Assembly (NCBI RefSeq): GCF_003024525.3
Contig: NZ_CP035936.1
Coordinates: forward strand, 62,001 to 126,000
Length of the DNA: 64,000 nt
Source of the DNA: Acinetobacter cumulans
Lineage (GTDB): Bacteria; Pseudomonadota; Gammaproteobacteria; Pseudomonadales; Moraxellaceae
Reading direction: 5' to 3'
Positions 17,370 to 26,539 of the stretch are shown piece after piece; position 1 is the stretch's first letter; every line of letters starts with the position of its first letter. The position numbers and the translations under genes are program-made. Under the pieces are notes generated by a model that was not told where the DNA came from, searched no databases, and saw nothing but the letters and a program-made list of their open reading frames with translations.

Positions 17370-18623
17370 TTAAGCAATATTTTTTTGACTTTCTTTATGC
17401 CAAATTAACATCGGAATAATACTCAATAATGCAACAACACAAATCATGCTTAAATACAGTGCATACCCCAATTGATCTGCAATGATGCCACTGACAATAT
17501 ATAAACCACCGCTGACCGTCGCCATGACACTCACCTGAAAAGTAAAATCGGTTCCCGCCATACGTTTACGACTATATTGCATCACTAAAGTCAGCATGAC
17601 CACCAACAACATCGATGCAAGCATGTCTTCTACAGCATTAATGGTATAAATGAGCCACGGATGAACCAGCACCTGATTTTGGTACTGCCACGCCAGCCAT
17701 GCATAAGCGCCCAAGCTGAAAACCTTGAGCACGGAAAACAGCCATAAAGCTTGAAAGCGCCCGATATATTTCAGCAGTAAGCCTGCCAATCCAGCCCCCA
17801 ATAATGCAGCCAACGCCCCCAGCATGGTGATATAAATGCCAATTTGGCTATAGCTTAAGCCCAAATCCACCATCAGTGGTTTTAGCAAGGGCCCCGCCAA
17901 GCCATCCGCAATTTTAAAACTCAGTAGCACCATCAACCACCACCACATGTGTGGCTGACCTACAAAATAAGTTAAATAATCACGTACAGACTGCCAGTGA
18001 AAAGCTTGCTGAGTGGATGGTGTGGTAACCTGACGTACAGGCTCTTTATAAAAAAGAATAGGTAAACTATTGAAAAAAACCAATACAGCCAAGGCTAAAA
18101 AGGTGCTTTGCCAATTTAACCAATCTAAAGCCCATAGTATGGCTCCCCCCCCTATAATAAAGCCCAAACGCGACCCAACCACTTGAAACATGTTGCCCCA
18201 ATATTGTTGTTCTGATTTGAGTAAACTCACGGCCAAGCCATCTGTTGCAACATCTTGCGTAGCACCCACCATATTCATACTCAGAAGAGCAACAAATAGT
18301 GCCATGAGATATAAAGGCTGATCCAAGGCCTGTATAGGCATAAAAGACAGTAGGATTAAAATTGCAATGCTCATGCCCTGCAAGGGCAAAATCCATGAGC
18401 GATAATGCCCATGTTTATGATGTCCAATTCGATCAATCCAAGGTGCCCAAAATACTTTAATTGACCAAGGCAACATTAATAGACCAAAACCACCAATATG
18501 TGCCAAAGACACACCCTGCGCACGTAAAATCACAGGCAATGCATGCGTCATAAAACCGACAGGTAAACCTTGCGCCCAATATAGAGAAAATAACAACACA
18601 TAAATGTTCCGCATTTGCAGCAT
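17370..18623 (-). CDS. MFS transporter of the AmpG / RhtX-FptX type
   Basis: This 417-aa protein has about twelve membrane helices. The start SLYWAQGLPVGFMTHALPV and the loop IKVFWAPWIDRIG resemble AmpG-like permeases and the siderophore importers RhtX/FptX. Those families move muropeptides or siderophores across the inner membrane. The gene stands alone, with no siderophore receptor or peptidoglycan gene beside it, so the substrate stays open. A GGGG stretch precedes the chosen ATG. A second ATG three codons on is possible. Confidence 0.7.
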   Translation of the reverse strand: MLQMRNIYVLLFSLYWAQGLPVGFMTHALPVILRAQGVSLAHIGGFGLLMLPWSIKVFWAPWIDRIGHHKHGHYRSWILPLQGMSIAILILLSFMPIQALDQPLYLMALFVALLSMNMVGATQDVATDGLAVSLLKSEQQYWGNMFQVVGSRLGFIIGGGAILWALDWLNWQSTFLALAVLVFFNSLPILFYKEPVRQVTTPSTQQAFHWQSVRDYLTYFVGQPHMWWWLMVLLSFKIADGLAGPLLKPLMVDLGLSYSQIGIYITMLGALAALLGAGLAGLLLKYIGRFQALWLFSVLKVFSLGAYAWLAWQYQNQVLVHPWLIYTINAVEDMLASMLLVVMLTLVMQYSRKRMAGTDFTFQVSVMATVSGGLYIVSGIIADQLGYALYLSMICVVALLSIIPMLIWHKESQKNIA

Positions 18624-18745
18624 TGCATTTCCCCATTATTCAATTGGTTAAGCTAACTCTTTTATATGCAATTGAACTGCTCATTTTTGCCAATGCAGTT
18701 CTTATTTACAGCGCCTATATTAACCTTATCGCCAAGTAAAAGTGC

Positions 18746-19381
18746 ATGACTTCTATGACACAAGACTTTCCTCATTTACCTAATTCTGTGCCCTCACGTG
18801 GCACTGCATGGAGTCAATCTGTCTTTAAGCGTTTATTTTTGGCACAAGGCTGGCGCTTTACTGGAGAATTCCCAAACTTCCCCAAAGCCATGGCCATTGT
18901 TTCTCCACATACGTCAAATCTTGATGCATGGTATGCCTTTCTCGCTTTACTTGGCTTAGGCATTCGAGTCACAGTGTTTGGTAAAAATACTTTATTTAAG
19001 ACCCCTCTGAAGCCTATTTTAGATTGGATTGGTGTAATTCCAGTAGAACGCCAACACGCCAGTGGGCTAACTCAACAAATTGTTGAGATCATCCAAGCAC
19101 AAGAAAAAATTTGGATTGCCATGGCACCCGAAGGCACAAGAAAGCGTGCTGAAAAAATTCGTAGTGGCTTTTATTACATCGCACATGAAGCCCAGATCCC
19201 TATTGTGATGTTTGCATTCGATTATGAAAACAAAGCCATCCGATGCTTAAGCGCCTATCACACAACAGGCAATTTCGAACAGGATTTAGCTGAAATTCTA
19301 CAGTGCTATGAAGGCCATTTTTCACCTAAAAACCCCGACTGGCTAGCCAAGCCGTTACAAAAGCACTGGAAAAAGCCCTAG
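18746..19381 (+). CDS. Lysophospholipid acyltransferase family protein (PlsC-like)
   Basis: This 211-aa protein shows the acyltransferase motifs: HTSNLD (HX4D, about 54-59), a glycerophosphate-binding-type block GVIPVERQ and the PEGTR motif (about 132-136). A hydrophobic segment precedes and follows the first motif, so it is membrane-associated. It would transfer an acyl chain to a lysophospholipid or similar acceptor. It is short for PlsC and has no N-terminal transmembrane anchor. Acceptor unknown. Confidence 0.8.
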   Translation: MTSMTQDFPHLPNSVPSRGTAWSQSVFKRLFLAQGWRFTGEFPNFPKAMAIVSPHTSNLDAWYAFLALLGLGIRVTVFGKNTLFKTPLKPILDWIGVIPVERQHASGLTQQIVEIIQAQEKIWIAMAPEGTRKRAEKIRSGFYYIAHEAQIPIVMFAFDYENKAIRCLSAYHTTGNFEQDLAEILQCYEGHFSPKNPDWLAKPLQKHWKKP

Positions 19382-19464
19382 CAAATTGTTGTATTTTTTG
19401 ATGAGATATCATACAGCTCAATACTGATGCGACTTTGCTAAACTTTTCTTGATTGTTCCAGATA

Positions 19465-20382
19465 ATGAAACTACTAAAATATTCTTTGCTGAGCGTTTTA
19501 GCGCTCAGTTTTGCTGGCTGTGACAAAGCCACACAAACACCCGTTCAAACAACACCCCTCAAAGCACGTGAACCCGTTATTGCTGTTGCTTTAGGTGGCG
19601 GTGGTGCAAAAGGTTTTGCACATATTGGGGTACTCAAAGTACTTGAATCTCATGGCATTAAACCCAAAATTGTAACCGGTACCAGTGCAGGTAGCTTCGT
19701 AGGCAGCCTGTATGCCAGTGGTAAAAGCCCCTATCAATTACAACAAATTGCACTTGGTTTTAAAGAGTCTGATATTCGAGACTTAACGCTCAACCGCCAA
19801 GGCTTTTTATTGGGACAAAAGCTACAAGACTACGTAAACAAAAATGTAGCCAATAAACCGATTGAACAGTTTCCCATTCGCTTTGCTGCCGTTGCTACAC
19901 GTTTAGATACAGGCCGTAAAGCGGAGTTTATTAAAGGCAATGCAGGTCAAGCAGTGCGTGCCTCATGTAGTATTCCCAATGTATTTGTACCCGCACTCAT
20001 TAGTGGGCAAAAATATGTTGATGGTGGTTTAGTCAGTCCAATTCCAGTAAAAACAGCTCAAAATATGGGTGCAGACATCGTCATTGCTGTGGATATTTCA
20101 GCGCGCCCTGATGGCACGAAAGCCATGAATATGTTTGGCGTACTGGATCAAACCATTAATATTATGGGACAGCAAAGTATTAATGAAGAGCTTCAACAGG
20201 CCAACATTGTGATTCAGCCTAAAGTGGGCCACATTGGGACTTTAGATCTAAAAGCCAGTAATGAAACGATCTTGGAAGGCGAAAAAGCCACTCAATTAAA
20301 AATCCGAGCGATTCAAAAATTAGTGAGCGACTTTAAAGCATCTCCTGCTGCCTTTAAGCCTGTACCAGTGGCCAAAATCTAA
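19465..20382 (+). CDS. Patatin-like phospholipase lipoprotein (RssA-like)
   Basis: The protein has 305 residues from ATG 19465. The signal peptide ends in the lipobox FAGC (about 19-22), so it is lipid-anchored. The patatin domain is complete: an oxyanion glycine loop GGGGAKGFAHIGVLKVLE, the nucleophile serine in GTSAGSF and the catalytic aspartate in DGG (VDGGLVSPIPV). It probably hydrolyses phospholipid or lysophospholipid acyl esters at the envelope. It follows the acyltransferase gene by 80 bases, so the two may act on the same lipids (inference). The frame begins with a TTG twelve bases upstream. Confidence 0.85.
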   Translation: MKLLKYSLLSVLALSFAGCDKATQTPVQTTPLKAREPVIAVALGGGGAKGFAHIGVLKVLESHGIKPKIVTGTSAGSFVGSLYASGKSPYQLQQIALGFKESDIRDLTLNRQGFLLGQKLQDYVNKNVANKPIEQFPIRFAAVATRLDTGRKAEFIKGNAGQAVRASCSIPNVFVPALISGQKYVDGGLVSPIPVKTAQNMGADIVIAVDISARPDGTKAMNMFGVLDQTINIMGQQSINEELQQANIVIQPKVGHIGTLDLKASNETILEGEKATQLKIRAIQKLVSDFKASPAAFKPVPVAKI

Positions 20383-20604
20383 GCACAAGCCCCATATACC
20401 ATAGCACTGATTCAACCGATTTAGCGCTATGGTATGCTACTCTTATAAATATAAAACATAATAAATAGCTTACCCAAAATCGAGCAGTTGGCTTTTCTGT
20501 GCAAAAATACAAAAATAAATTTTATTTATACTCAAAAACTTTTGCATCTGCTACATTGATATCAATACACACCCACGATCTTTGACAACGACACGAGTAG
20601 CGGT

Positions 20605-21072
20605 ATGGAATTTATTTTAGAACCTTGGCACTGGTTTGTTTTAGGCTTTCTACTGATCATTTCAGAATTAATCCTTCCAGCTTTCGCCGCCCTCTGGTTT
20701 GGTATTGGCGCAATCATGGTGGGTATTTTATATTTTCTGTTTCCAATGTTGAGCACAACAACTCAACTCGTGACTTGGATCATTCTCTCCATTCTTTGCA
20801 CCATTGCATGGTTTAAATTCATTAAACCACTTTCAAAAGACAAAACCAAAGCCGGCCTTTCTCGTGAAGCAACCGTCGGTCAAGTTGGTATGGTCATTCA
20901 AACCAACCTAGAATTAGGACAAATCAAAGTTCGCTTTCCGATTCCCGTATTGGGCAATGCTGAATGGATATGCCGATCTCGCTCTGATGTACAAGTGGGT
21001 GACCGCGTGCGTGTCATTGACATTATGGGGAATGATTTGATCGTGCAAGCACATAGTTATAACGACAACTAA
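20605..21072 (+). CDS. NfeD-family membrane protein
   Basis: This 155-aa protein has three membrane helices (within about 8-75), a basic loop and a C-terminal OB-fold-type domain (TVGQVGMVIQ, then VGDRVRVIDIMG). This is the short NfeD form found beside stomatin-like proteins, where the pair helps organise membrane microdomains. The stop lies 15 bases before qmcA, so they form an operon. Confidence 0.87.
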   Translation: MEFILEPWHWFVLGFLLIISELILPAFAALWFGIGAIMVGILYFLFPMLSTTTQLVTWIILSILCTIAWFKFIKPLSKDKTKAGLSREATVGQVGMVIQTNLELGQIKVRFPIPVLGNAEWICRSRSDVQVGDRVRVIDIMGNDLIVQAHSYNDN

Positions 21073-21087
21073 CAAGAGAGTATTTGA

Positions 21088-21942
21088 ATGAGCGGAGCTA
21101 CTATTGTTGTTTTAGCCTTTTTGGCCTTTGTTGCCATTACGATTTTTAAAGGTGTCCGTATTGTCCCTCAAGGCTATAAATGGATCGTACAGCGTTTAGG
21201 TAAATACCATACCGTACTTGAACCTGGCCTTAACTTTGTCATTCCCTACATTGATGAAGTGGCTTATAAAGTCACCACCAAAGACATCGTATTAGATATT
21301 CCTTCTCAAGAAGTCATTACCCGAGACAACGCCGTATTGGTCATGAATGCCGTGGCTTATATTAATATTACAACACCAGTAAATGCGGTGTATGGTATTG
21401 AAAACTACTCTTGGGCAATCCAAAACCTCGTACAAACATCATTGCGTTCAATTGTTGGCGAAATGGATTTAGACGATGCCCTGTCTTCACGTGATCATAT
21501 TAAAGCACGCCTAAAAGCCAGTATCTCTGATGACATCGCTGATTGGGGTATTACCCTTAAAACAGTTGAAATTCAAGATATTAAACCATCACACACCATG
21601 CAAGCTGCGATGGAAGAACAAGCAGCTGCCGAACGTCAACGTCGTGCGACAGTAACCAAAGCCGATGGTGAAAAACAAGCTGCTATTTTAGAAGCAGATG
21701 GTCGTTTAGAAGCATCACGCCGTGACGCAGAAGCGCAAGTTGTCTTGGCACAAGCATCGCAAAAAGCAATTGAATTGGTCACTTCAGCGGTAGGCGAAAA
21801 AGAAATTCCAGTGGCTTATTTATTGGGTGAACAATACGTTAAAGCAATGCAAGATATGGCAAAATCCAATAATGCCAAAACCGTTGTTTTACCTGCGGAC
21901 GTCATGAGTACCATTCGTGGCATCATGGGTCGCGGCCAATAA
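21088..21942 (+). CDS. qmcA: SPFH/stomatin-like membrane protein QmcA
   Basis: This 284-aa protein has one N-terminal membrane helix (about 3-20), then the SPFH core: IVPQGYKWIVQRLGKYHTVLEPGLNFVIPYID, with the rest of the domain to about 180. A long Ala/Glu/Arg-rich coiled coil follows (about 170-235). Family members oligomerise in the inner membrane and modulate FtsH-type proteolysis and other membrane complexes. It is co-transcribed with the NfeD partner upstream. Confidence 0.88.
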   Translation: MSGATIVVLAFLAFVAITIFKGVRIVPQGYKWIVQRLGKYHTVLEPGLNFVIPYIDEVAYKVTTKDIVLDIPSQEVITRDNAVLVMNAVAYINITTPVNAVYGIENYSWAIQNLVQTSLRSIVGEMDLDDALSSRDHIKARLKASISDDIADWGITLKTVEIQDIKPSHTMQAAMEEQAAAERQRRATVTKADGEKQAAILEADGRLEASRRDAEAQVVLAQASQKAIELVTSAVGEKEIPVAYLLGEQYVKAMQDMAKSNNAKTVVLPADVMSTIRGIMGRGQ

Positions 21943-22161
21943 AACTTTGAATATTTTTAATCCAATAGACAGCTTTCATGCTGTCTATTTTTATTTCTGA
22001 CTATAAATTTCTGTATGTTTCGTTAATTTATGGTTAAATTTCACATTATTTTTGAAATTATTTATATGGGTTCATCACAAGCAACAGCTTTTTGACTTGT
22101 GAAATTACCTATTGTTATTTCATCCTCCCAAGCACTACGCAACTCAAAAAACGGATATCGT

Positions 22162-23652
22162 ATGAGCTCCCTCGACCCCACCTTAATCACGTTTCTTTTT
22201 TATATTGTCGCCATGATTGCGATTGGCCTGATGGCTTATCGTGCGACCAGCAACTTCTCAGATTATATTTTAGGTGGCCGTCGTTTAGGCAGTTTTGTCA
22301 CAGCGCTATCTGCGGGTGCATCAGACATGAGTGGTTGGTTACTCATGGGCCTACCCGGCGCTATCTATCTTTCTGGCCTATCTGAAATGTGGATTGCCAT
22401 TGGCCTCATTATTGGTGCTTGGCTGAATTGGCTTTTAGTGGCTGGTCGCTTGCGTGTGCATACAGAAGTTCAACACAATGCCCTCACCTTGCCAGATTAC
22501 TTCTCTAATCGCTTTAATGACCAAAAGAAGATTTTGCGCATTGTTTCGGCCTTTATCATTTTAATTTTCTTCGCTATTTACTGTGCTTCAGGCATGGTGG
22601 CAGGTGCTCGATTATTTGAAAGCATGTTTGGTATTTCTTATAGCACGGCCTTATGGATTAGCGCTGTTGCAACCATCAGTTATGTATTTATTGGTGGTTT
22701 CCTTGCGGTGAGCTGGACCGACACCATTCAAGCGGGGCTGATGATTTTTGCCCTCTTGCTCACGCCATTGGTTGTAATTTTATCATTCTCAGACTTGAGC
22801 CAAATTAGTATTGCACTGGATGCTGCACACCCACATGCAACAGATGTCTTGGGTAATTTAAGTTTTGTTGCCATTATTTCATTATTGGCTTGGGGCTTAG
22901 GCTATTTTGGTCAACCGCATATTCTTGTCCGTTTCATGGCTACCGACTCTGTAAAATCGATTCCAAATGCACGCCGTATCGGCATGACTTGGATGATTTT
23001 ATGCCTAGGTGGTGCTGTTGCAGCAGGTTTCTTTGGTATTGCTTATTTCCAACAGCATCCTGAATTGGCTGCGGTGGTCAATGCCAACCCTGAAACAGTA
23101 TTTATGGAACTCACTAAAATTCTGTTTAACCCTTGGGTTGCTGGTATTGTATTGGCAGCCATTTTAGCCGCTGTGATGAGTACTTTAAGTTGCCAGCTTT
23201 TAGTATGTTCAAGTACTTTAACTGAAGACTTTTATAAAGCCTTCCTGCGCAAAAATGCTTCTCAAAAAGAACTGGTTTGGGTAGGTCGCTTGATGGTACT
23301 GGCAATTGCCCTATTGGCTATTTATATGGCAGGTAATCCTGAATCTAAAGTCTTAGGTTTAGTTGCATACGCTTGGGCAGGTTTTGGTGCAGCTTTCGGC
23401 CCGCTAATTATTTTGTCACTGTTCTGGAAACGCATGACCTTAAATGGCGCGCTTGCAGGCATGGTTGTGGGTGCTGTCATGGTCATTGTATGGAAAAATG
23501 TATGGGGTGATACAGGCCTATACGAAATTGTTCCAGGCTTCATTTGTTCATTAATCGCAATTGTTGTGGTGAGCTTAATGGGCAAAGCTCCATCTAAAGA
23601 TGTCACAGATCGTTTTGAACAAGCCGATCAGCTTTATAAAGACAGCGTATAA
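22162..23652 (+). CDS. putP: Sodium/proline symporter
   Basis: The symporter has 496 residues from ATG 22162, close to the roughly 500 of E. coli PutP. It is a sodium:solute symporter with about thirteen helices. PutP landmarks are FSDYILGGRRLGSFVTALSAGASDMSGWLLMG near the N-terminus and FGQPHILVRFMA in the middle. It imports proline with sodium. The frame runs 21 codons further to a GTG, but that stretch lacks similarity. No putA lies beside it. Confidence 0.92.
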   Translation: MSSLDPTLITFLFYIVAMIAIGLMAYRATSNFSDYILGGRRLGSFVTALSAGASDMSGWLLMGLPGAIYLSGLSEMWIAIGLIIGAWLNWLLVAGRLRVHTEVQHNALTLPDYFSNRFNDQKKILRIVSAFIILIFFAIYCASGMVAGARLFESMFGISYSTALWISAVATISYVFIGGFLAVSWTDTIQAGLMIFALLLTPLVVILSFSDLSQISIALDAAHPHATDVLGNLSFVAIISLLAWGLGYFGQPHILVRFMATDSVKSIPNARRIGMTWMILCLGGAVAAGFFGIAYFQQHPELAAVVNANPETVFMELTKILFNPWVAGIVLAAILAAVMSTLSCQLLVCSSTLTEDFYKAFLRKNASQKELVWVGRLMVLAIALLAIYMAGNPESKVLGLVAYAWAGFGAAFGPLIILSLFWKRMTLNGALAGMVVGAVMVIVWKNVWGDTGLYEIVPGFICSLIAIVVVSLMGKAPSKDVTDRFEQADQLYKDSV

Positions 23653-23670
23653 ATACAGTCTTGAAGTAGT

Positions 23671-23709
23671 GCAATAAAAAAGAGGACGCCATGTCCTCTT
23701 TTTTATTGC
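23671..23709 (+). terminator. Bidirectional terminator between putP and ispA
   Basis: A perfect 17-bp stem (GCAATAAAAAAGAGGAC and its complement) with a 5-nt loop. T-runs lie on both strands, so it serves the convergent putP and ispA genes. Confidence 0.93.
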
Positions 23710-23746
23710 TGTTCAACTATCAGTTTTACATACTAGATATACAGAC

Positions 23747-24664
23747 CTATGCTTTACGTGTCAGTAAAAACTGCGTAATGTTGGTCAGTTCAGTAACTTG
23801 CGATTCATCAAAATGCGCCAAGGCATTCATTGCTTGATGATGCAACTCCAATGCGTAAGTCTGTGCCGCTTCAAGCCCCATCAATGCAGGATAAGTCGAT
23901 TTATCCACTTGCTGATCTTTACCAGCGGTTTTACCTAATATTGCTGTGTCTGAAGTAATATCTAAAATATCGTCCTGCACTTGAAAGGCTAAACCAATGG
24001 CTTGAGCAAATTCACGTAACTTTGGAATGGCAATATCTGTGCCTTCAAAAATCGTCACTGCCGCCATCAAAACTGCCGCAGAAATAAGTGCACCTGTTTT
24101 ATTGGTATGAATATTTTCCAAGGCTTGCTGATCGACATGTTTGCCTTCAGCCTGTAAATCAAGCACCTGTCCATTCACCATTTTAGATGAAGCTGTTGCA
24201 AGTATTTGCATTTGCTTTAACACAATACTGGCTTCAACTGCAGGACCTTGATCAAACAAACGACTTCCCAAAATCTCAAAGGCCATTGATTGTAAAATAT
24301 CACCAGCGAGCAATGCAGTATCTTCACCATAAGCCACGTGACATGTCGGTTGGCCACGACGTAATAGGTCATTGTCCATACAAGGCAAATCATCATGTGC
24401 CAAGGAATAGCAATGGATAAATTCTATGGCAACCGCAGCACGACGTACTGCTGCAGCATTGGCATTCGGCTGAATCGCTGCTGTTGCATAACATAGTGCT
24501 GGACGTACACGCTTGCCACCCAACATCACCGCATGATGGACTGCACTTTTTAAAGGCTCTGGAATTGCAAAAGCATCTAAGGCTGTTAACAAATCCTGCT
24601 GAATTCGCTGCTGTGCTTCACTAAGTGGATGCACAGAAATGTCAGTTAAGGTTGACACATTCAC
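23747..24664 (-). CDS. ispA: Farnesyl diphosphate synthase (polyprenyl synthetase)
   Basis: This 305-aa isoprenyl diphosphate synthase has the first aspartate-rich motif in LAHDDLPCMDNDLLRRG (about 89-105), with the DDxxxxD spacing of bacterial FPP synthases, and the second in QVQDDILDITSD. GGKRVRP, binding the substrate diphosphate, lies at about 50-56. It condenses DMAPP/GPP with IPP to farnesyl diphosphate for undecaprenyl and quinone synthesis. It stands alone here, without xseB or dxs. Confidence 0.92.
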   Translation of the reverse strand: MNVSTLTDISVHPLSEAQQRIQQDLLTALDAFAIPEPLKSAVHHAVMLGGKRVRPALCYATAAIQPNANAAAVRRAAVAIEFIHCYSLAHDDLPCMDNDLLRRGQPTCHVAYGEDTALLAGDILQSMAFEILGSRLFDQGPAVEASIVLKQMQILATASSKMVNGQVLDLQAEGKHVDQQALENIHTNKTGALISAAVLMAAVTIFEGTDIAIPKLREFAQAIGLAFQVQDDILDITSDTAILGKTAGKDQQVDKSTYPALMGLEAAQTYALELHHQAMNALAHFDESQVTELTNITQFLLTRKA

Positions 24665-24966
24665 CTCGATTACCTGATTAAGCTTTTATTTTAAAATGCT
24701 GTTCAGCACGTCGTCGCGCCAAAGCATCGCATCTGGTTGCCAGCATCATACTGCTTTCTAGGGCTATTCTCTATGCAACTTGATGTTTCTTGCAGCTAAA
24801 TTAGCATTTAACCGTCCATGATCGCATCAAAGCGTGTGATTCAAATCATTAAACCTCAATATGCTAACCGCTAAAGCTCGCTTTATTTTTATATAAGCTT
24901 ATGCTTTTCAAATTCATTCCAAGCCTAACTGAACAATAAAAACTATTGCCACGCTTGTTTACATTA
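24665..24966. other. Intergenic region between ispA and prpF
   Basis: This 300-bp stretch contains the ispA promoter on the minus strand. I see no gene, repeat or strong hairpin before the prpF terminator. Confidence 0.4.
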
Positions 24967-25002
24967 AAAAAGCCCCTGTACTTGAAACATACAAGGGCTT
25001 TT
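24967..25002 (-). terminator. Terminator of prpF
   Basis: AAAAGCCC plus TGTA pair with TACA plus GGGCTTTT across a 9-nt loop, with one-base bulges. On the minus strand a T6 run follows. Confidence 0.8.
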
Positions 25003-25030
25003 AGAGATTAAAAAATATTAATGATTCAAC

Positions 25031-26221
25031 TTAAGCGATGGTTTCCGCAGGAATACGTACCCAACCTTCCATTAATACACGAGCACTACGGCTCATTACT
25101 GCTTTTTTCACCACCCACTGCCCTTCGACCAATTCGGCCTGAGCACCCACACGGAGTGTGCCTGAAGGATGTCCAAAGCGTACAGCCTCACGTTCACCAC
25201 CGCCTGCTGCCAAATTCACTAAAGTTCCTGGTACAGCAGCTGCCGTACCAATGGCAACAGCTGCTGTTCCCATCATGGCATGGTGTAATTTACCCATTGA
25301 TAGTGCACGAACCAATAAATCTGTATCGCCAGTTTCAAGCTGTTTACCGCTTGAAGATACATAAGCTTTAGGCGCTGAAACAAAAGCGATTTTTGGGGTA
25401 TGCTGACGTTGTGCTGCTTCTGATACATCCTGAATCAAGCCCATAAATTTGGCACCATACGCACGGATTTTCTCAAATTTAGCCAGTGCATTGGCATCGC
25501 TGTTTATATCGTCTTGTAATTCAGTCCCAATATAACCTAATGCTTCAGCTTTCATAAAAATCGTGGGAATGCCCGCATTAATAAACGTCGCTTCAAAAGT
25601 GCCAATGTCTGGAACTTCAAACTCGTCAACGACATTGCCCGTTGGGAACATAGCACCACCGTCTTCACCATCATCTGCAGGGTCTAAAAATTCGATTTGC
25701 ACTTCAGCTGCTGGAAAAGTCACACCATCAAGTTCAAAGTCCCCAGACTCTTGTACCTGACCATCATGCATTGGGACATGCGCAATAATGGTTTTTTGAA
25801 TATTGGACTGCCAAATACGCACCGTACAGATCCCATCTTTTGGAATACGTGTGCTGTCAACTAAACCATTAGAAATGGCAAATGCTCCAACTGCTGCTGT
25901 TAAATTGCCACAGTTACCACTCCAATCAACAAAGGCTTTATCAATAGCCACCTGACCAAATAAGTAGTCGACATCATGATCTGGTTGTGTACTTTTAGAT
26001 AAAATTACCGTTTTACTGGTACTAGAAGTTGCCCCCCCCATGCCATCAATTTGCTTAGCGTATGGATCTGGACTCCCAATCACACGTAATAAAATTTGGT
26101 CTCGAACGTATCCTGCTTGTTGTGCAGCTTCTGGCAAGTCATCTTGCTTAAAAAATACACCTTTACTGGTACCACCACGCATATAAGTTGCAGGAATACG
26201 GATTTGGGGTGCATAACTCAT
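25031..26221 (-). CDS. prpF: PrpF-family aconitate isomerase
   Basis: This 396-aa protein of the PrpF (diaminopimelate-epimerase-like) fold has the start PATYMRGGTSKGVFF, the active-site region DWSGNCGNLTAAVG and a C-terminal GHPSGTLRVGA, all typical of PrpF. In the 2-methylcitrate cycle it supports AcnD by isomerising 2-methylaconitate. Here it is monocistronic, with its own terminator and no prpB, prpC or acnD beside it. A related isomerase role on another aconitate-type acid is therefore possible. Confidence 0.82.
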   Translation of the reverse strand: MSYAPQIRIPATYMRGGTSKGVFFKQDDLPEAAQQAGYVRDQILLRVIGSPDPYAKQIDGMGGATSSTSKTVILSKSTQPDHDVDYLFGQVAIDKAFVDWSGNCGNLTAAVGAFAISNGLVDSTRIPKDGICTVRIWQSNIQKTIIAHVPMHDGQVQESGDFELDGVTFPAAEVQIEFLDPADDGEDGGAMFPTGNVVDEFEVPDIGTFEATFINAGIPTIFMKAEALGYIGTELQDDINSDANALAKFEKIRAYGAKFMGLIQDVSEAAQRQHTPKIAFVSAPKAYVSSSGKQLETGDTDLLVRALSMGKLHHAMMGTAAVAIGTAAAVPGTLVNLAAGGGEREAVRFGHPSGTLRVGAQAELVEGQWVVKKAVMSRSARVLMEGWVRIPAETIA

Positions 26222-26539
26222 TTTTATTCAGTCCTTCATATTTATCATTTGTTGAGTCAAATAGCGTTATTTGAGCACTCAGAATCATACCTTTTTTTGT
26301 CAATCTTTTATCTAACTCATGACTTAAGTATAAAAAAACAGCATTTGTATTTTCAAATCTTATACATTTCTAATAACCACTTCTAAACAAATAAAATTAA
26401 TATATTGATTCATATATTTTTAATATGAAAAATCAAATTAAATAATTTCAATTCGATTGATAAATATTTTTTATAGATTTTGAGCTACTAGGCTATTTCT
26501 TCTCAATCTATTACAATCTTTCACTTACTCCATTGTCGG
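26222..26539. other. Divergent promoter region between prpF and the permease gene
   Basis: This is very AT-rich and non-coding. It must carry the promoters of both divergent genes. No repeat or clear operator was recognised. Confidence 0.4.
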
